From Thiobacter sp. AK1 (GTDB lineage: Bacteria > Pseudomonadota > Gammaproteobacteria > Burkholderiales > Thiobacteraceae): 64,000 bases of DNA. The notes beneath the pieces were generated by a model, which ran no database searches, had not been told where the DNA came from, and was given only the letters and a program-made list of their open reading frames with translations. Location of the stretch: the NCBI RefSeq assembly GCF_039822265.1, contig NZ_JBAJEX010000003.1, positions 205,857-269,856 on the forward strand, written 5' to 3'. Both the position numbers and the translations under genes were made by a program. Of the stretch, positions 42,206-50,967 are shown in pieces (the first letter of the stretch is position 1; the number at the start of each line of letters is the position of its first letter).

Positions 42206-42408
42206 CCGCCGTCGCTTCCGCAGACATCCCCGTGCCAGGATGGGTGAAGCCTCGCTAACTCCGGGCGTCTGGTCCTGTCCAGCCCGGTTTCGCTCACGAC
42301 GGCGGCATCTCAGTATAGCCTACCCCGCCAGCGCGGCAAACCGCGCGGCCTCCTTCGCCCGCACGGCTGCCAGCTGGCCGCGGTCAGCCGCTACGAGGAG
42401 ACGACCAC
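42206..42408. other. 203-bp spacer with nested inverted repeats
   Basis: No supported gene. Directly after the gpF stop codon, CCGCCGTCG (42206-42214) pairs with CGACGGCGG (42297-42305). Inside it, GTGAAGC/GCTCAC and CCGGGcgtCTGG/CCAGCCCGG can also pair, giving one extended stem-loop. The right half leads into a GAGGAG ribosome site for gpG. Confidence 0.6.
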
Positions 42409-42900
42409 ATGCTCATCATCACCATCGATGACCGCGAAGTCACTGAAGCCCTCGCGCGCCTCTCCAGCCGCGTCTCCGACATGCTGCCCGCCATGCACCA
42501 GATCGGCCAGGCGCTGATGGAGGGCAGCCGCGAGCGCATCGCGCAGGGGCGCGACTGGACGGGCGCGACCTTCGCGCCCAACAGCCCGGTCACACTCTCG
42601 CGCAAGAAGGGCAGCCGGCCGCTGATCGACCGCGGCAACCTGATGAGCAGCCGCCTGCACTACCAGGCCAGCCGCGATGCCGTGGTGGTGGGATCGAGCG
42701 CCATCCAGGCCGCCGTGCTCCAGTTCGGCGCGAAGAAGGGGCAGTTCGGCCAAACCAGGCGCGGCGGCAAGATTCCCTGGAGCGACATCCCGGCGCGGCG
42801 CTTTTTGCCGGTTACCGAATCCGGCCAGCTCGACCCGGCGGCGAAAAGCCTGATTCTGGACACCATCACCCGCTATCTATCCGACCTCGACGGGCGCTGA
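42409..42900 (+). CDS. Mu gpG-like virion morphogenesis protein
   Basis: A 163-residue protein of the phage virion morphogenesis family (Mu G / P2 S-like tail completion). Typical segments are MHQIGQALMEGSRERIAQGR, FAPNSPVTLSRKKGSRPLID, GNLMSSRLHYQ, and IPARRFLPVTESG near the end. It would finish tail-to-head joining. GAGGAG precedes the ATG. Confidence 0.92.
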   Translation: MLIITIDDREVTEALARLSSRVSDMLPAMHQIGQALMEGSRERIAQGRDWTGATFAPNSPVTLSRKKGSRPLIDRGNLMSSRLHYQASRDAVVVGSSAIQAAVLQFGAKKGQFGQTRRGGKIPWSDIPARRFLPVTESGQLDPAAKSLILDTITRYLSDLDGR

Positions 42901-43123
42901 AAAACATCTGGCGCGTTTTAAGGCCCGTAGAGCGATTTTTTCTCCGAGTGGCTACCCCAATATAGGCAGACCGGAAATAACGCAACAGCGGGCCGAGTGA
43001 ATGGGTGTAAACGGGGGGTTTGTCGTCCTCCCAGACCCAGCTTGGACGCCCACCCGAAAAATCCACCCCAGTCTGGGATTCTGAAGCCCTTCCGGCTACA
43101 AGCGACCGCCGCTTCTGCCCATC
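42901..43123. other. Spacer before the protease/scaffold gene
   Basis: About 220 bases without a supported gene and less GC-rich than the flanks. It contains T-runs and A-runs near its left end (ATTTTTTCTCC). It may hold a late promoter or terminator, but I can point to no clear motif. Confidence 0.4.
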
Positions 43124-44170
43124 ATGCGCGGCATGACGTACAGCCATCCAAGTCTTGCCGCCGATCACGCCGCCGCGCAGCGCGGGCAGGCCCTGGCGCG
43201 CGATGCGTTTTCCGTCGAACTCCAGCCAGCCGCCGACGCCCCTGATGGGGCGCTTACCCCGCCGGAGTGGGTGCACCTCATTCCGGCGGGGACTTTTTCC
43301 GGGCGGGACGGACGCGGGCCGTACCGGCTGGATGCGCGGGCCGTGCTCGATGCCTTTGCCGCGCACGGGGCCGACCTGCCGGTGGACTACGACCACCAGA
43401 GCCTGGAGGCCGAGGCCAAGGCCGGCCCGGTGCCCGCTGCCGGGTGGATCAAGGAACTCTCCGCACGCGAAGACGGCATCTGGGCGCGGGTGGAGTGGAC
43501 GCCAGCCGCCGCGCAGCACCTGACTAATAAAGAGTACCGCTACCTCTCACCGGTGTTCCGCTACGACCGAAAAACCGGCCGCGTCGTCGCCCTGGACGGC
43601 GCTGGACTGACCCACAACCCCAACCTGTATCTCAAGGCCGCTGCCTCACGAAAGGAGACCCACGCCGTGGAAGACGACATCCTCGAACGCCTCATTGTCA
43701 TGCTCAACCTGCCGGTGACGGCCACTGCCGACGACGTGGCCGCCGAGCTGCAAAAGCTCATCGACCGCCTGACTGCCGCCGAGGCCGCCGCGCAGGCGGC
43801 ACAGAGCCGCCAGCCCGACCCCGCCGAATACGTGCCGGTCGCCATGCACCGCCAGGTGGCCGAGCAGCTCGCTGCCTTGCAGGCCGAGGTCGCCCGCCGC
43901 GATGCCGAGGCCGCCGTGAGCGAGGCCATGAGCGCGCGCAAAATCGCCCCCGCGCTCAAGGACTGGGCGCTGGCCTACGCCAGCCGCGACCTGGAGGGCT
44001 TCAAAGCCTTCGTTGCCGCCGCCCCGGAGATCGTGCCCGAGGGCGAGCTGCGTCGCACGCAATCTGCGCACGCCGCGCTGCTGACCGACGAAGACCGGCT
44101 GGCAGCGAAGCTGCTGGGCATCGACGAAGCGGCCTTTGCCGCGCACAAGCAAACCTTGATCAAGGAGTAA
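43124..44170 (+). CDS. Mu gpI-like head maturation protease
   Basis: Prohead protease, 348 residues, matching Mu I. The N-terminal domain contains PPEWVHLIPAGTFSGRDGRG, the YDHQSLEAEAKAG stretch and LSPVFRYDRKTGRVVALDGA. The C-terminal part is a helical scaffold region. An in-frame internal GTG at 43667 with its own ribosome site would yield the scaffold alone. ATG 43133 is an alternative start; neither has a strong ribosome site. Confidence 0.92.
   Translation: MRGMTYSHPSLAADHAAAQRGQALARDAFSVELQPAADAPDGALTPPEWVHLIPAGTFSGRDGRGPYRLDARAVLDAFAAHGADLPVDYDHQSLEAEAKAGPVPAAGWIKELSAREDGIWARVEWTPAAAQHLTNKEYRYLSPVFRYDRKTGRVVALDGAGLTHNPNLYLKAAASRKETHAVEDDILERLIVMLNLPVTATADDVAAELQKLIDRLTAAEAAAQAAQSRQPDPAEYVPVAMHRQVAEQLAALQAEVARRDAEAAVSEAMSARKIAPALKDWALAYASRDLEGFKAFVAAAPEIVPEGELRRTQSAHAALLTDEDRLAAKLLGIDEAAFAAHKQTLIKE
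43667..44170 (+). CDS. Internal-start scaffold protein (Mu gpZ-like)
   Basis: In-frame reading within the protease gene from a GTG at 43667, nine bases after AAAGGAG. It gives a 167-residue helical protein (VEDDILERLIVMLNLPVTAT, then LIDRLTAAEAAAQAAQ) ending LLGIDEAAFAAHKQTLIKE. Mu makes its scaffold Z from the 3' part of gene I in the same way. The strong ribosome site inside the gene is direct support. Confidence 0.75.
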   Translation: MEDDILERLIVMLNLPVTATADDVAAELQKLIDRLTAAEAAAQAAQSRQPDPAEYVPVAMHRQVAEQLAALQAEVARRDAEAAVSEAMSARKIAPALKDWALAYASRDLEGFKAFVAAAPEIVPEGELRRTQSAHAALLTDEDRLAAKLLGIDEAAFAAHKQTLIKE

Positions 44171-44176
44171 CCACAC

Positions 44177-45082
44177 ATGGCCATCATCACCCCCGCCCTC
44201 ATCGCCAGTCTGCGCACCGGGTTTTCCAAGGCGTTCCAGGATTCCCTGACCGCCACGCCCACCGACTGGGCCAAGGTCGCCACCAAAGTCCCGTCTTCGT
44301 CCGCCTCCAACACCTACGGCTGGCTCGGTCAGTGGCCGGGTTTTCGCGAATGGGTGGGCGACCGCGTGGTCAAGGACATGGCCGCGCAGGCGTACCAGAT
44401 CCAGAACAAGCTGTTCGAGTCCACCGTGGCGGTCAAGCGCACCGACATCGAGGACGACAACGTGGGCATCTACACGCCCATGTTTTCCGAGCAGGGCCGC
44501 GCCGCAGCCGCCTTCCCCGACCAACTGGTGTTCCAGCTGCTGGCCGCTGGTGAGACCACCCTGTGCTACGACGGGCAGAATTTCTTCGACACCGACCACC
44601 CGGTCTACCCGAACGTGGACGGCACGGGCACGGCGACGCTCGTCTCCAACCTGCAAGCGGGCACGGGCACGCCGTGGTATCTGCTCGATACCAGCCGCGC
44701 GCTCAAGCCGCTGATCTTCCAGGAACGCACCACCCCCGAGCTGGAAGCTATGACCGCCACCAACGACGAAGGCGTGTTCATGCGCGACGAATACCGCTAC
44801 GGCATCCGCTACCGCTGCAATGCGGGCTTCGGCTTCTGGCAGATGGCTTATAAGAGCAAGGCCGCGCTCGACGCCACCAACTTCAACGCCGCGCTCGCCG
44901 CCATGCAAAGCCTCAAGGCCGACGGCGGCCGCCCGCTGGGCATCACACCCACGGTGCTGGTGGTGCCGCCCACCCTGCGCGCTGCGGCCATCGAGCTGGT
45001 GAAGAACGAGCGCCTGGCCAATGGCGCGAGCAACCCCAACTTCGGCGTGGTCGACCTGATCGTCTCGCCGTGGCTGGCCTGA
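44177..45082 (+). CDS. Mu gpT-like major capsid protein
   Basis: Major head subunit, 301 residues. The beginning MAIITPALIASLRTGFSKAF, the segment QNKLFESTVAVKRTDIEDDN, and the end NPNFGVVDLIVSPWLA match the gpT family. It lies right after the protease/scaffold gene, as in Mu. Confidence 0.96.
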   Translation: MAIITPALIASLRTGFSKAFQDSLTATPTDWAKVATKVPSSSASNTYGWLGQWPGFREWVGDRVVKDMAAQAYQIQNKLFESTVAVKRTDIEDDNVGIYTPMFSEQGRAAAAFPDQLVFQLLAAGETTLCYDGQNFFDTDHPVYPNVDGTGTATLVSNLQAGTGTPWYLLDTSRALKPLIFQERTTPELEAMTATNDEGVFMRDEYRYGIRYRCNAGFGFWQMAYKSKAALDATNFNAALAAMQSLKADGGRPLGITPTVLVVPPTLRAAAIELVKNERLANGASNPNFGVVDLIVSPWLA

Positions 45083-45097
45083 TCGGGGGATTGAGTG

Positions 45098-45298
45098 ATG
45101 GCGAGCAAAAAGCCTGAGGCCGCCGCCACCGTGCGCCTGATGGTGCGCACTGTCGCCGCGCATGGCGAACGCACCCGCTACCGGGCGGGGCTTGGCCCCT
45201 TCACCCGCGAGGCCGTTGCGGTGCAGGCCACGCCCGAGCAGGCCGAGGCACTGCGCGCCGACCCGGCGCTGGACGTGACCGAGGCCGCGCAGGAGTAA
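45098..45298 (+). CDS. Small Mu gp35-like protein
   Basis: A 66-residue protein with a central VRTVAAHGERTRYRAGLGPF and an acidic end. The HI1506/gp35 type sits between the capsid gene and gp36 in Mu-like phages, and the motif GERTRYRAG is consistent. A GTG one codon upstream is also possible as start. Confidence 0.75.
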   Translation: MASKKPEAAATVRLMVRTVAAHGERTRYRAGLGPFTREAVAVQATPEQAEALRADPALDVTEAAQE

Positions 45299-45301
45299 GC
45301 C

Positions 45302-45739
45302 GTGCCCTATGCCACGCTCGCCGAGCTCAAGCTGCGCTACGGGGCAGATCGCATGAGCGACCTGACCGACCGCGATGGCGACGGCATCGGCGACGACCCG
45401 CAGATCGCGCAGGCGCTGGCCGATGCCAGCGACGAGATCGACGGGTATCTGGCTGCGCGCTATCAGCTCCCTCTGCCGACCGTGCCGAGTCTGCTTGTGC
45501 GCATCGCCTGCGACATCGCTGTCTACCGGCTGCTCTCGCTGCGCCGCATGGGTGACATCGAGGATGCGCGCCGGCGCTACGAGGATGCCAGGCGATTGCT
45601 GGAAAGCCTGGCGAAGGGCACCGTGGCGCTGGGGCTGCCAGCAAGCCTGCCCGATGCCGCGCAGCCGCAGCCGAGTCTGGCGGCAGCCGCCGTCGGTGCG
45701 GCGCGGACGTTCTCGCGTTCCGGCACGGAGGGCTACTGA
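45302..45739 (+). CDS. Mu gp36-like head-tail connector protein (DUF1320)
   Basis: A 145-residue protein. It starts at a GTG (MPYATLAELKLRYGADRMSD) and has IDGYLAARYQLPLPTVPSLL and RIACDIAVYRLLSLRRMGD, the DUF1320 pattern. It probably forms part of the neck between portal and tail. Confidence 0.92.
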   Translation: MPYATLAELKLRYGADRMSDLTDRDGDGIGDDPQIAQALADASDEIDGYLAARYQLPLPTVPSLLVRIACDIAVYRLLSLRRMGDIEDARRRYEDARRLLESLAKGTVALGLPASLPDAAQPQPSLAAAAVGAARTFSRSGTEGY

Positions 45740-46197
45740 TGATTCTCGCCGCCGAGCAAGCCATTGTCGCGCGCCTGAAAGCGGCGCTTGCGCCGCTGCC
45801 GGTGGAGGCGCTGCCCTCGCGCGGCTATCGCTTCGCCTCCGGCAAGGGAGCGGCGGTGGTCTCGGCGATGGCGCTCGATGCTGGCGGCGTGGAGGATACC
45901 GGCGCGTCGGTGCAGGGCGCCGTGCTCACCATCGAGGTGGCGTTGTTTGCCCGCTCGTTGCGCGACGGCGCGGGGGTGTGGGATTTGTTCGAGGCGGTGC
46001 GGCGCGCGCTGCTGTCGTTCAAGCCCGCGCCGGGGGCTACGCCGCTGATGCTGCGCTCGGCGCGGCTCATGGATGCCGAGGCAGATACCTGGACGCTCGC
46101 CACGCAGTGGCAGACGCGCCTGCCGCTGGCGCCTGATCTGGACTACGACGGCGGGCCGCTCTTGACCCGCGTCACCTTCGAAGGAGACACCGCATGA
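45739..46197 (+). CDS. Mu gp37-like protein (DUF1834)
   Basis: A 152-residue protein, overlapping gp36 by one base. It begins MILAAEQAIVARLKAALAPL and ends LDYDGGPLLTRVTFEGDTA. The sequence and its place fit DUF1834, a presumed tail-terminator-like component. Confidence 0.88.
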   Translation: MILAAEQAIVARLKAALAPLPVEALPSRGYRFASGKGAAVVSAMALDAGGVEDTGASVQGAVLTIEVALFARSLRDGAGVWDLFEAVRRALLSFKPAPGATPLMLRSARLMDAEADTWTLATQWQTRLPLAPDLDYDGGPLLTRVTFEGDTA

Positions 46198-46373
46198 AAT
46201 ACCTATACACCGGACCGCTTACCAGCCTGACGCTGCAAGGGCAGGATGTGATCCTGCGCCCGGGCGGCGTGGTCGATCTGCCGGACTGCGAGGTGACCGA
46301 GACGCTCAAGGCGCTGGGGCGCATCGCGCCTGTCGCGGAGCCAAATCCCACCAGCAAACCTAAAGGAGAGTGA
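46194..46373 (+). CDS. Short Mu gp38-like protein
   Basis: A 59-residue protein (MKYLYTGPLTSLTLQGQDVI, then PGGVVDLPDCEVTETLKALG) that overlaps gp37 by four bases and is followed directly by the sheath gene. AAGGAG precedes the ATG. Mu-like phages carry a similar short gene here. Function is unknown. Confidence 0.8.
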   Translation: MKYLYTGPLTSLTLQGQDVILRPGGVVDLPDCEVTETLKALGRIAPVAEPNPTSKPKGE

Positions 46374-46374
46374 C

Positions 46375-47610
46375 ATGCCCGCGAATTTTTTGCATGGCGT
46401 CGAGACCATCGAGATCGACAAGGGGCCGCGCCCGATCCGCACGGTGAAGACTGCCGTGGTGGGTCTGATCGGCACCGCGCCGACCGGCCCGATCAATACG
46501 CCAACCATTGTGACCAGCGTCAAGGATGCCGCCGCCTTCGGCGACATCACGGCGGCCAACACGGCCAATCACACCATCCCGCAGGCGCTCGACGCCATCT
46601 TCGACCACGGCGCGGGCACGGTGATCGTGGTCAACGTGTTCGACCCGGCCATCCACACCGTCACCGGCGAGTCCGGCAAGACGCCGATCGCCGCGAGCCA
46701 CATCATCGGAACGGTCGATGCAGCGGGCAAGCGCACCGGCATGAAGGCGCTGGAGGACACTTATAACCTCTTCGGCTTCAGCGCCAAGCTCTTGATCGCG
46801 CCTGGCTACGCAACGCTCACCTCCGTCACGACCGAGCTGATCGCGCTGGCGGGCAAGCTACGCGCAATGGCGCTCATCGATGCGCCGTCCGGCATCACGG
46901 TGCAGCAGGCGATCGAGGGCCGCGGGCCGTCCGGCACCATCAACTTCAACACCAGCTCCGAGCGGGCGATCCTGTGCTACCCGCACCTCAAGGTCTACGA
47001 TCCGCGTGCTAACGCCGAACGGCTCGAACCCATGAGCCCGCGTCTGGCCGGGTTGATGTGCGCGACGGACGTCGAGCGCGGCTACTGGTGGAGTCCGTCG
47101 AACCAGGAGTTCAAGGGCATCGTCGGGGCGGAGCGTCCCATTACTGCGCGCATCAATGACCCGCAGTCGGAGGCGAACCTGCTCAACGAAGCCGGGATCG
47201 TCACCTACTTCAACAGCTTCGGCACAGGCTACCGCGCTTGGGGCAACCGCTCAGCGGCCTGGCCATCGGTGACCCACCCGAAAAACTTCATCAACGTGCG
47301 TCGCACGGCGGACGTGCTGCATGAGTCGGTGGAGTACTCGATGCTGCAGTTCATCGACCGTCCGATCAACGACGCGTTGATCGACGACATCCGGGGCAGC
47401 GTCAATGCCTTCATCCGCACCCTGGTCGGGCGCGGCGCGCTGGTCGATGGCAGCTGCACCTACGACCCGGCGAAGAATCCGCCAACCGAACTGGCGCTGG
47501 GGCACCTCACGTTCGACATTACCTTCATGCCGCCCACGCCAGCCGAGCGCATCAGCTTCGAGAGCTTCATCGACATCTCGTTGCTGAAAAACCTCGGCGG
47601 CCAGCAATAA
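46375..47610 (+). CDS. Contractile tail sheath protein (Mu gpL-like)
   Basis: Sheath subunit, 411 residues. It begins MPANFLHGVETIEIDKGPRP and contains VGLIGTAPTGPINTPTIVTS. The C-terminal domain includes RTADVLHESVEYSMLQFIDR and FDITFMPPTPAERISFES, standard for P2 FI / Mu L sheaths. It proves a myovirus-type tail. Confidence 0.96.
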   Translation: MPANFLHGVETIEIDKGPRPIRTVKTAVVGLIGTAPTGPINTPTIVTSVKDAAAFGDITAANTANHTIPQALDAIFDHGAGTVIVVNVFDPAIHTVTGESGKTPIAASHIIGTVDAAGKRTGMKALEDTYNLFGFSAKLLIAPGYATLTSVTTELIALAGKLRAMALIDAPSGITVQQAIEGRGPSGTINFNTSSERAILCYPHLKVYDPRANAERLEPMSPRLAGLMCATDVERGYWWSPSNQEFKGIVGAERPITARINDPQSEANLLNEAGIVTYFNSFGTGYRAWGNRSAAWPSVTHPKNFINVRRTADVLHESVEYSMLQFIDRPINDALIDDIRGSVNAFIRTLVGRGALVDGSCTYDPAKNPPTELALGHLTFDITFMPPTPAERISFESFIDISLLKNLGGQQ

Positions 47611-47620
47611 GGAGTGAGTC

Positions 47621-48142
47621 ATGGCAAAGATTGAAATCCACCGCATCACCAACGCCAACGTCTATCTGGACGGCCAGTCGCTGCTGGGCCGCGCTGAAGA
47701 AGTGCAGCTGCCGCAGATCAAGGCCAAGATGGTCGAGCACAAAGCGCTGGGCATGGTCGGCACCATCGAAGCTTTCGCCGGATTCGAGAAGCTCGAAGGC
47801 AAGATCAAGTGGGCGAGCTTCTATGCCGACGTATTGAAGAAGGTGGCCAACCCGTTCAAGGCCGTGCAGCTTCAGGTGCGCGGCTCCATGCCGATCATCG
47901 TCGGCGGCTCGGTCAACCGCGAAGCGCCCATCGTGGCGATGCTCACCGTGGTGTTCAAGTCGCTACCGGGTGGCACCTTCAAGCAGCACGAAAACGTGGA
48001 GCTGGAGACCGAGTTCACGGCCTACTACATGAAGCTGACCGTGGACGGCCAGGACGTGACTGAAATCGACGTGCTGGAAAACATCTACAAGGCTGGCGGC
48101 GTTGACCTGCTGGCGCAGTACAGCGCGAACATCGGGAGCTAA
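47621..48142 (+). CDS. Tail tube protein (Mu gpM-like)
   Basis: Inner tail tube, 173 residues, P2 FII-like. It begins MAKIEIHRITNANVYLDGQS and has PQIKAKMVEHKALGMVGTIE, and near the end ETEFTAYYMKLTVDGQDVTE with IDVLENIYKAGG. It directly follows the sheath gene. Confidence 0.95.
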   Translation: MAKIEIHRITNANVYLDGQSLLGRAEEVQLPQIKAKMVEHKALGMVGTIEAFAGFEKLEGKIKWASFYADVLKKVANPFKAVQLQVRGSMPIIVGGSVNREAPIVAMLTVVFKSLPGGTFKQHENVELETEFTAYYMKLTVDGQDVTEIDVLENIYKAGGVDLLAQYSANIGS

Positions 48143-48145
48143 GCG

Positions 48146-48388
48146 GTGGAGGTCAAGCTCAAGCACCCGGTCAAGCTCGCCACTGGCCAGCTGCTGGAAA
48201 AGATCACTCTGCGCCGCGCCACGCGCGGCGACATCAAGCGCGCGCAGAAGGCCGCGAGTGACCCGGTGGACCAGGAAGATTTTCTGCTGGCCGCCTTGAC
48301 CGGGCTGACCATCGAAGACCTTGACGCGCTGGACATCGCCGACAGCCGCGTGCTGTCGGATGCCTTTCGCGCTATGGTGGATAGCTGA
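48146..48388 (+). CDS. Tail assembly chaperone, first frame (gp41-like)
   Basis: An 80-residue protein starting at a GTG (MEVKLKHPVKLATGQLLEKI) with RRATRGDIKRAQKAASDPVD. It is the short chaperone product upstream of the tape measure gene. A second chaperone reading frame overlaps its end in the +1 frame, the usual sign of programmed frameshifting in tail genes. Confidence 0.88.
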   Translation: MEVKLKHPVKLATGQLLEKITLRRATRGDIKRAQKAASDPVDQEDFLLAALTGLTIEDLDALDIADSRVLSDAFRAMVDS

Positions 48389-48530
48389 GGACGACCTATG
48401 GGCGGCCGACGCCTTGCTCGCGCGGTGGTTTCGCTTCCAGCCGTCGGAGATCGACGCACTGGAGATGGAGGACTACCTGCGCTGGGTGAAGGAGGCCGAG
48501 CGGCAGATCAAGGAGTTGAGTCGTGACTGA
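48321..48530 (+). CDS. Tail assembly chaperone, frameshifted second part (GpE-like)
   Basis: An open frame offset by +1 from the first chaperone gene. The likely translated part is DDLWAADALLARWFRFQPSE followed by IDALEMEDYLRWVKEAERQI, resembling the P2 GpE/E' C-terminal domain. No good start codon with a ribosome site precedes it. Entry by a -2 (or +1) shift near the first stop codon at 48386-48388 is therefore likely. Mu is known for a -2 shift here. Confidence 0.75.
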   Translation: MTRWTSPTAACCRMPFALWWIAEDDLWAADALLARWFRFQPSEIDALEMEDYLRWVKEAERQIKELSRD

Positions 48531-50967
48531 TCTGTCCATCGGCATCCGGCTAGGCGTGCTCGGGGCGGGCGCGGTGGGCGCGGCCATCGGGTCGGTCAAG
48601 GGCGCGATGGAGGGGCTTGGCCGCGTGAGCGCCGAGCTCAAGCGCCGGCAGGACGAGCTGGGCGCAGCAATCCGCCGCCACATGGGGACGCTAGCGCCGC
48701 CCACGCTGGCCGCGCTCAACCGCGACTACGAGCGCCTCGGGCGCACCATCGAGGCAGTGACGCAGCGGCAAGAGAAGCTCGCTCGCGCCATGCAGCGCCG
48801 CGCCGATCTGGCCGCAGACCGGCAGCGCATCGGCGGCGAGATCATGGGCGCATATGCCACGGCGATTTCCGTGGGCGCGCCCGTCATCACGTCGGTGCGC
48901 GAGGCGACAGGGTTTGCCGATGCAGTCAAGGACATCGCCATCGTTGGCGAGCTCACGCGCGAGCAGGAGCGTGTGCTGGGCGATTCGCTGCGCGAGGTGG
49001 CGCGCGCCACCAACCAGACCGCGCGCGACATGGCCGCTGGCGTCTCGATGCTGATTGCCAATGGCATGGAGGCAGGCAAGGCGGCCGAGCAAGCGCGGCT
49101 GCTGGGCAAGTTCACCACCGCCACGCGCGCGAGCATGGACGATGCCGCCAAGATGATGGTGAGCTTCGACCTGCTGGGCGTCTCAGCCAAGGACATGGAG
49201 CTGGCCTTTGCGCAGGCGGCCAAGGCAGGCAAGCTCGGCTCGTTTGAAGTGCGAGACATGGCTAAATGGTTCCCGCAACTCGGCGGCTACATGAAGGCCA
49301 TCGGCATCACCGGCAACGAGGCCGTGGTCAACATGGCCAGCCGCTTGCAGATCGCCATGCGCACGGCGGGAAGCACGGACGAGGCGGCCAACAACTTCCG
49401 CAACTTTCTCGCCAAGCTCACCAGTCCGGACACGAAGAAGGATTTCGAGAAGCTCGGCATCGACCTGCAAGGCTCGATGCTGCGCATGGCGCGTCAAGGT
49501 CTCGACCCCATCGAGGGCGCGGTGGGGATCATCATGACGCGTCTGGGTCAGCAATCGCCGCAGGTGGCCGCAGAACTCAAGGCGCTGGCGGCAGAGCTCG
49601 ACAAGATCAAAGACCCGGCGGCGCGTGCCGCCGAGATGGAGCGTCGCCGCACCATGATCGAGGCGCTAGGTGCCCGCGCGGGTCTCGGCGAGATGTTCCA
49701 GGACATGCAGGCCATGAGCTACCTGCTCGCTGAGATTCAGAACCGCGGCGACTTGAAGAAGATTCGCGAGGAGACCGCCACCGGCAAGGGGGCATCCGGC
49801 AAGAGCGCGCTGGACGAGGACTTTGCCAAACGCATGGAGTCGCCGCTGGAGCAGTTCAAGCGCTTCAAGATCGAGCTGCAAGACCTGGGGATCACCGTCG
49901 GCGAGGCGCTGCTGCCGCCGCTGCTGGAGCTGGTGCAGGCAGTCAAGCCCGCGGTCACGGCCTTCGCGGCCTTCGCGCGTGAGCATCCAGGCTTGATCAA
50001 GGGTGCGGTGGGCTTGGCGCTAGGCATGGTGACCCTCAAGGCGGCAACGCTTTCGCTCGGCTGGGTGCTCAATTTCTTTGTCAAATCGCCGCTGGCGCTG
50101 CTCGCCGCAGGATGGCAGTCGGTCATGGCGCGCATCCTCATCGGGCGCGCGACGCTGGCCGCTGGTGGTGGCGCGCTGCGCGCCATCGGTGCTGCTGCGG
50201 GGTTGTCTGGGGGCGTGATCGCGCGGCTGGGTGCGGCGATGGCCGCATTCCGCGGGATTGCCGTGGCCGCGCTCACTGGCGTGGGCCGCGCCGTGCTGTG
50301 GCTGGGGCGCGCCGTAATGCTCAATCCCATCGGGCTTGTGCTCACCGCCGTTGCCGGCGCGGCGTATCTCATCTGGCGCAACTGGGACAAAATCGGCCCG
50401 CTGCTCGGCCGCGTGTGGGAGGGCGTCAAGTCCGGATTCGCCAGCGCGTGGGCCTGGCTCAAGGGGCTGCCCGCACAGCTACTGGGCATCGGCCAGCAGA
50501 TCGTCCAGGGCCTGATCGACGGCATCAAAAGCCGCATCGCCGCGGCTGGTGATGCGATCAAGGGTCTGGGGCGGTCGGTGGTGACGGGACTCAAGAACCT
50601 GCTGGGCATCCGCTCGCCATCGCGCGTGTTCGAGGGGCTGGGCGGCTTCGTCGCGCAGGGCTTTGCGGGGGGCATCGGCGCTGGACTCGATGGCGTCAAG
50701 CGTGCCGCCGGGGCGCTCTCAGCTGCCGCGCTGATCGCTGCGCCTGCCGCACCAGCGCTGGCCGTGCCCGCATTGCATGCGACGCAAATCGGCGCGGGCG
50801 GAGCGGCATCCATGCAGATCACCTTCGCGCCGCAGATCACCGTGACCGGCAGCGCCAGCCCGGAGGCCGCGCGCGAGCAGGTGCAGCAGGCGGTGCAGAT
50901 GAGCTTTGCCGAGTTCGAGCGGCTGATGCGCCGCTACCAGCATGAACAGCGGAGGGTGCAGCCATGA
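48523..50967 (+). CDS. Tail tape measure protein
   Basis: An 814-residue protein that sets tail length. Long helical coiled-coil regions cover residues 25-120 and 340-440. A PhageMin_Tail-like core (ANQTARDMAAGVSMLIANGM, then ANNFRNFLAKLTSPDTKKDF) and several hydrophobic stretches around 500-640 (AVGLALGMVTLKAATLSLGW) are visible. The end has SRVFEGLGGFVAQGFAGGIG. It starts at a GTG after AAGGAG. Confidence 0.94.
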   Translation: MTDLSIGIRLGVLGAGAVGAAIGSVKGAMEGLGRVSAELKRRQDELGAAIRRHMGTLAPPTLAALNRDYERLGRTIEAVTQRQEKLARAMQRRADLAADRQRIGGEIMGAYATAISVGAPVITSVREATGFADAVKDIAIVGELTREQERVLGDSLREVARATNQTARDMAAGVSMLIANGMEAGKAAEQARLLGKFTTATRASMDDAAKMMVSFDLLGVSAKDMELAFAQAAKAGKLGSFEVRDMAKWFPQLGGYMKAIGITGNEAVVNMASRLQIAMRTAGSTDEAANNFRNFLAKLTSPDTKKDFEKLGIDLQGSMLRMARQGLDPIEGAVGIIMTRLGQQSPQVAAELKALAAELDKIKDPAARAAEMERRRTMIEALGARAGLGEMFQDMQAMSYLLAEIQNRGDLKKIREETATGKGASGKSALDEDFAKRMESPLEQFKRFKIELQDLGITVGEALLPPLLELVQAVKPAVTAFAAFAREHPGLIKGAVGLALGMVTLKAATLSLGWVLNFFVKSPLALLAAGWQSVMARILIGRATLAAGGGALRAIGAAAGLSGGVIARLGAAMAAFRGIAVAALTGVGRAVLWLGRAVMLNPIGLVLTAVAGAAYLIWRNWDKIGPLLGRVWEGVKSGFASAWAWLKGLPAQLLGIGQQIVQGLIDGIKSRIAAAGDAIKGLGRSVVTGLKNLLGIRSPSRVFEGLGGFVAQGFAGGIGAGLDGVKRAAGALSAAALIAAPAAPALAVPALHATQIGAGGAASMQITFAPQITVTGSASPEAAREQVQQAVQMSFAEFERLMRRYQHEQRRVQP

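Noticed and set aside
43124..43132. Choice between two ATG codons as start of the protease
   Set aside because: Neither has a clear ribosome site. The upstream one is kept only by default and is not reported as a finding.
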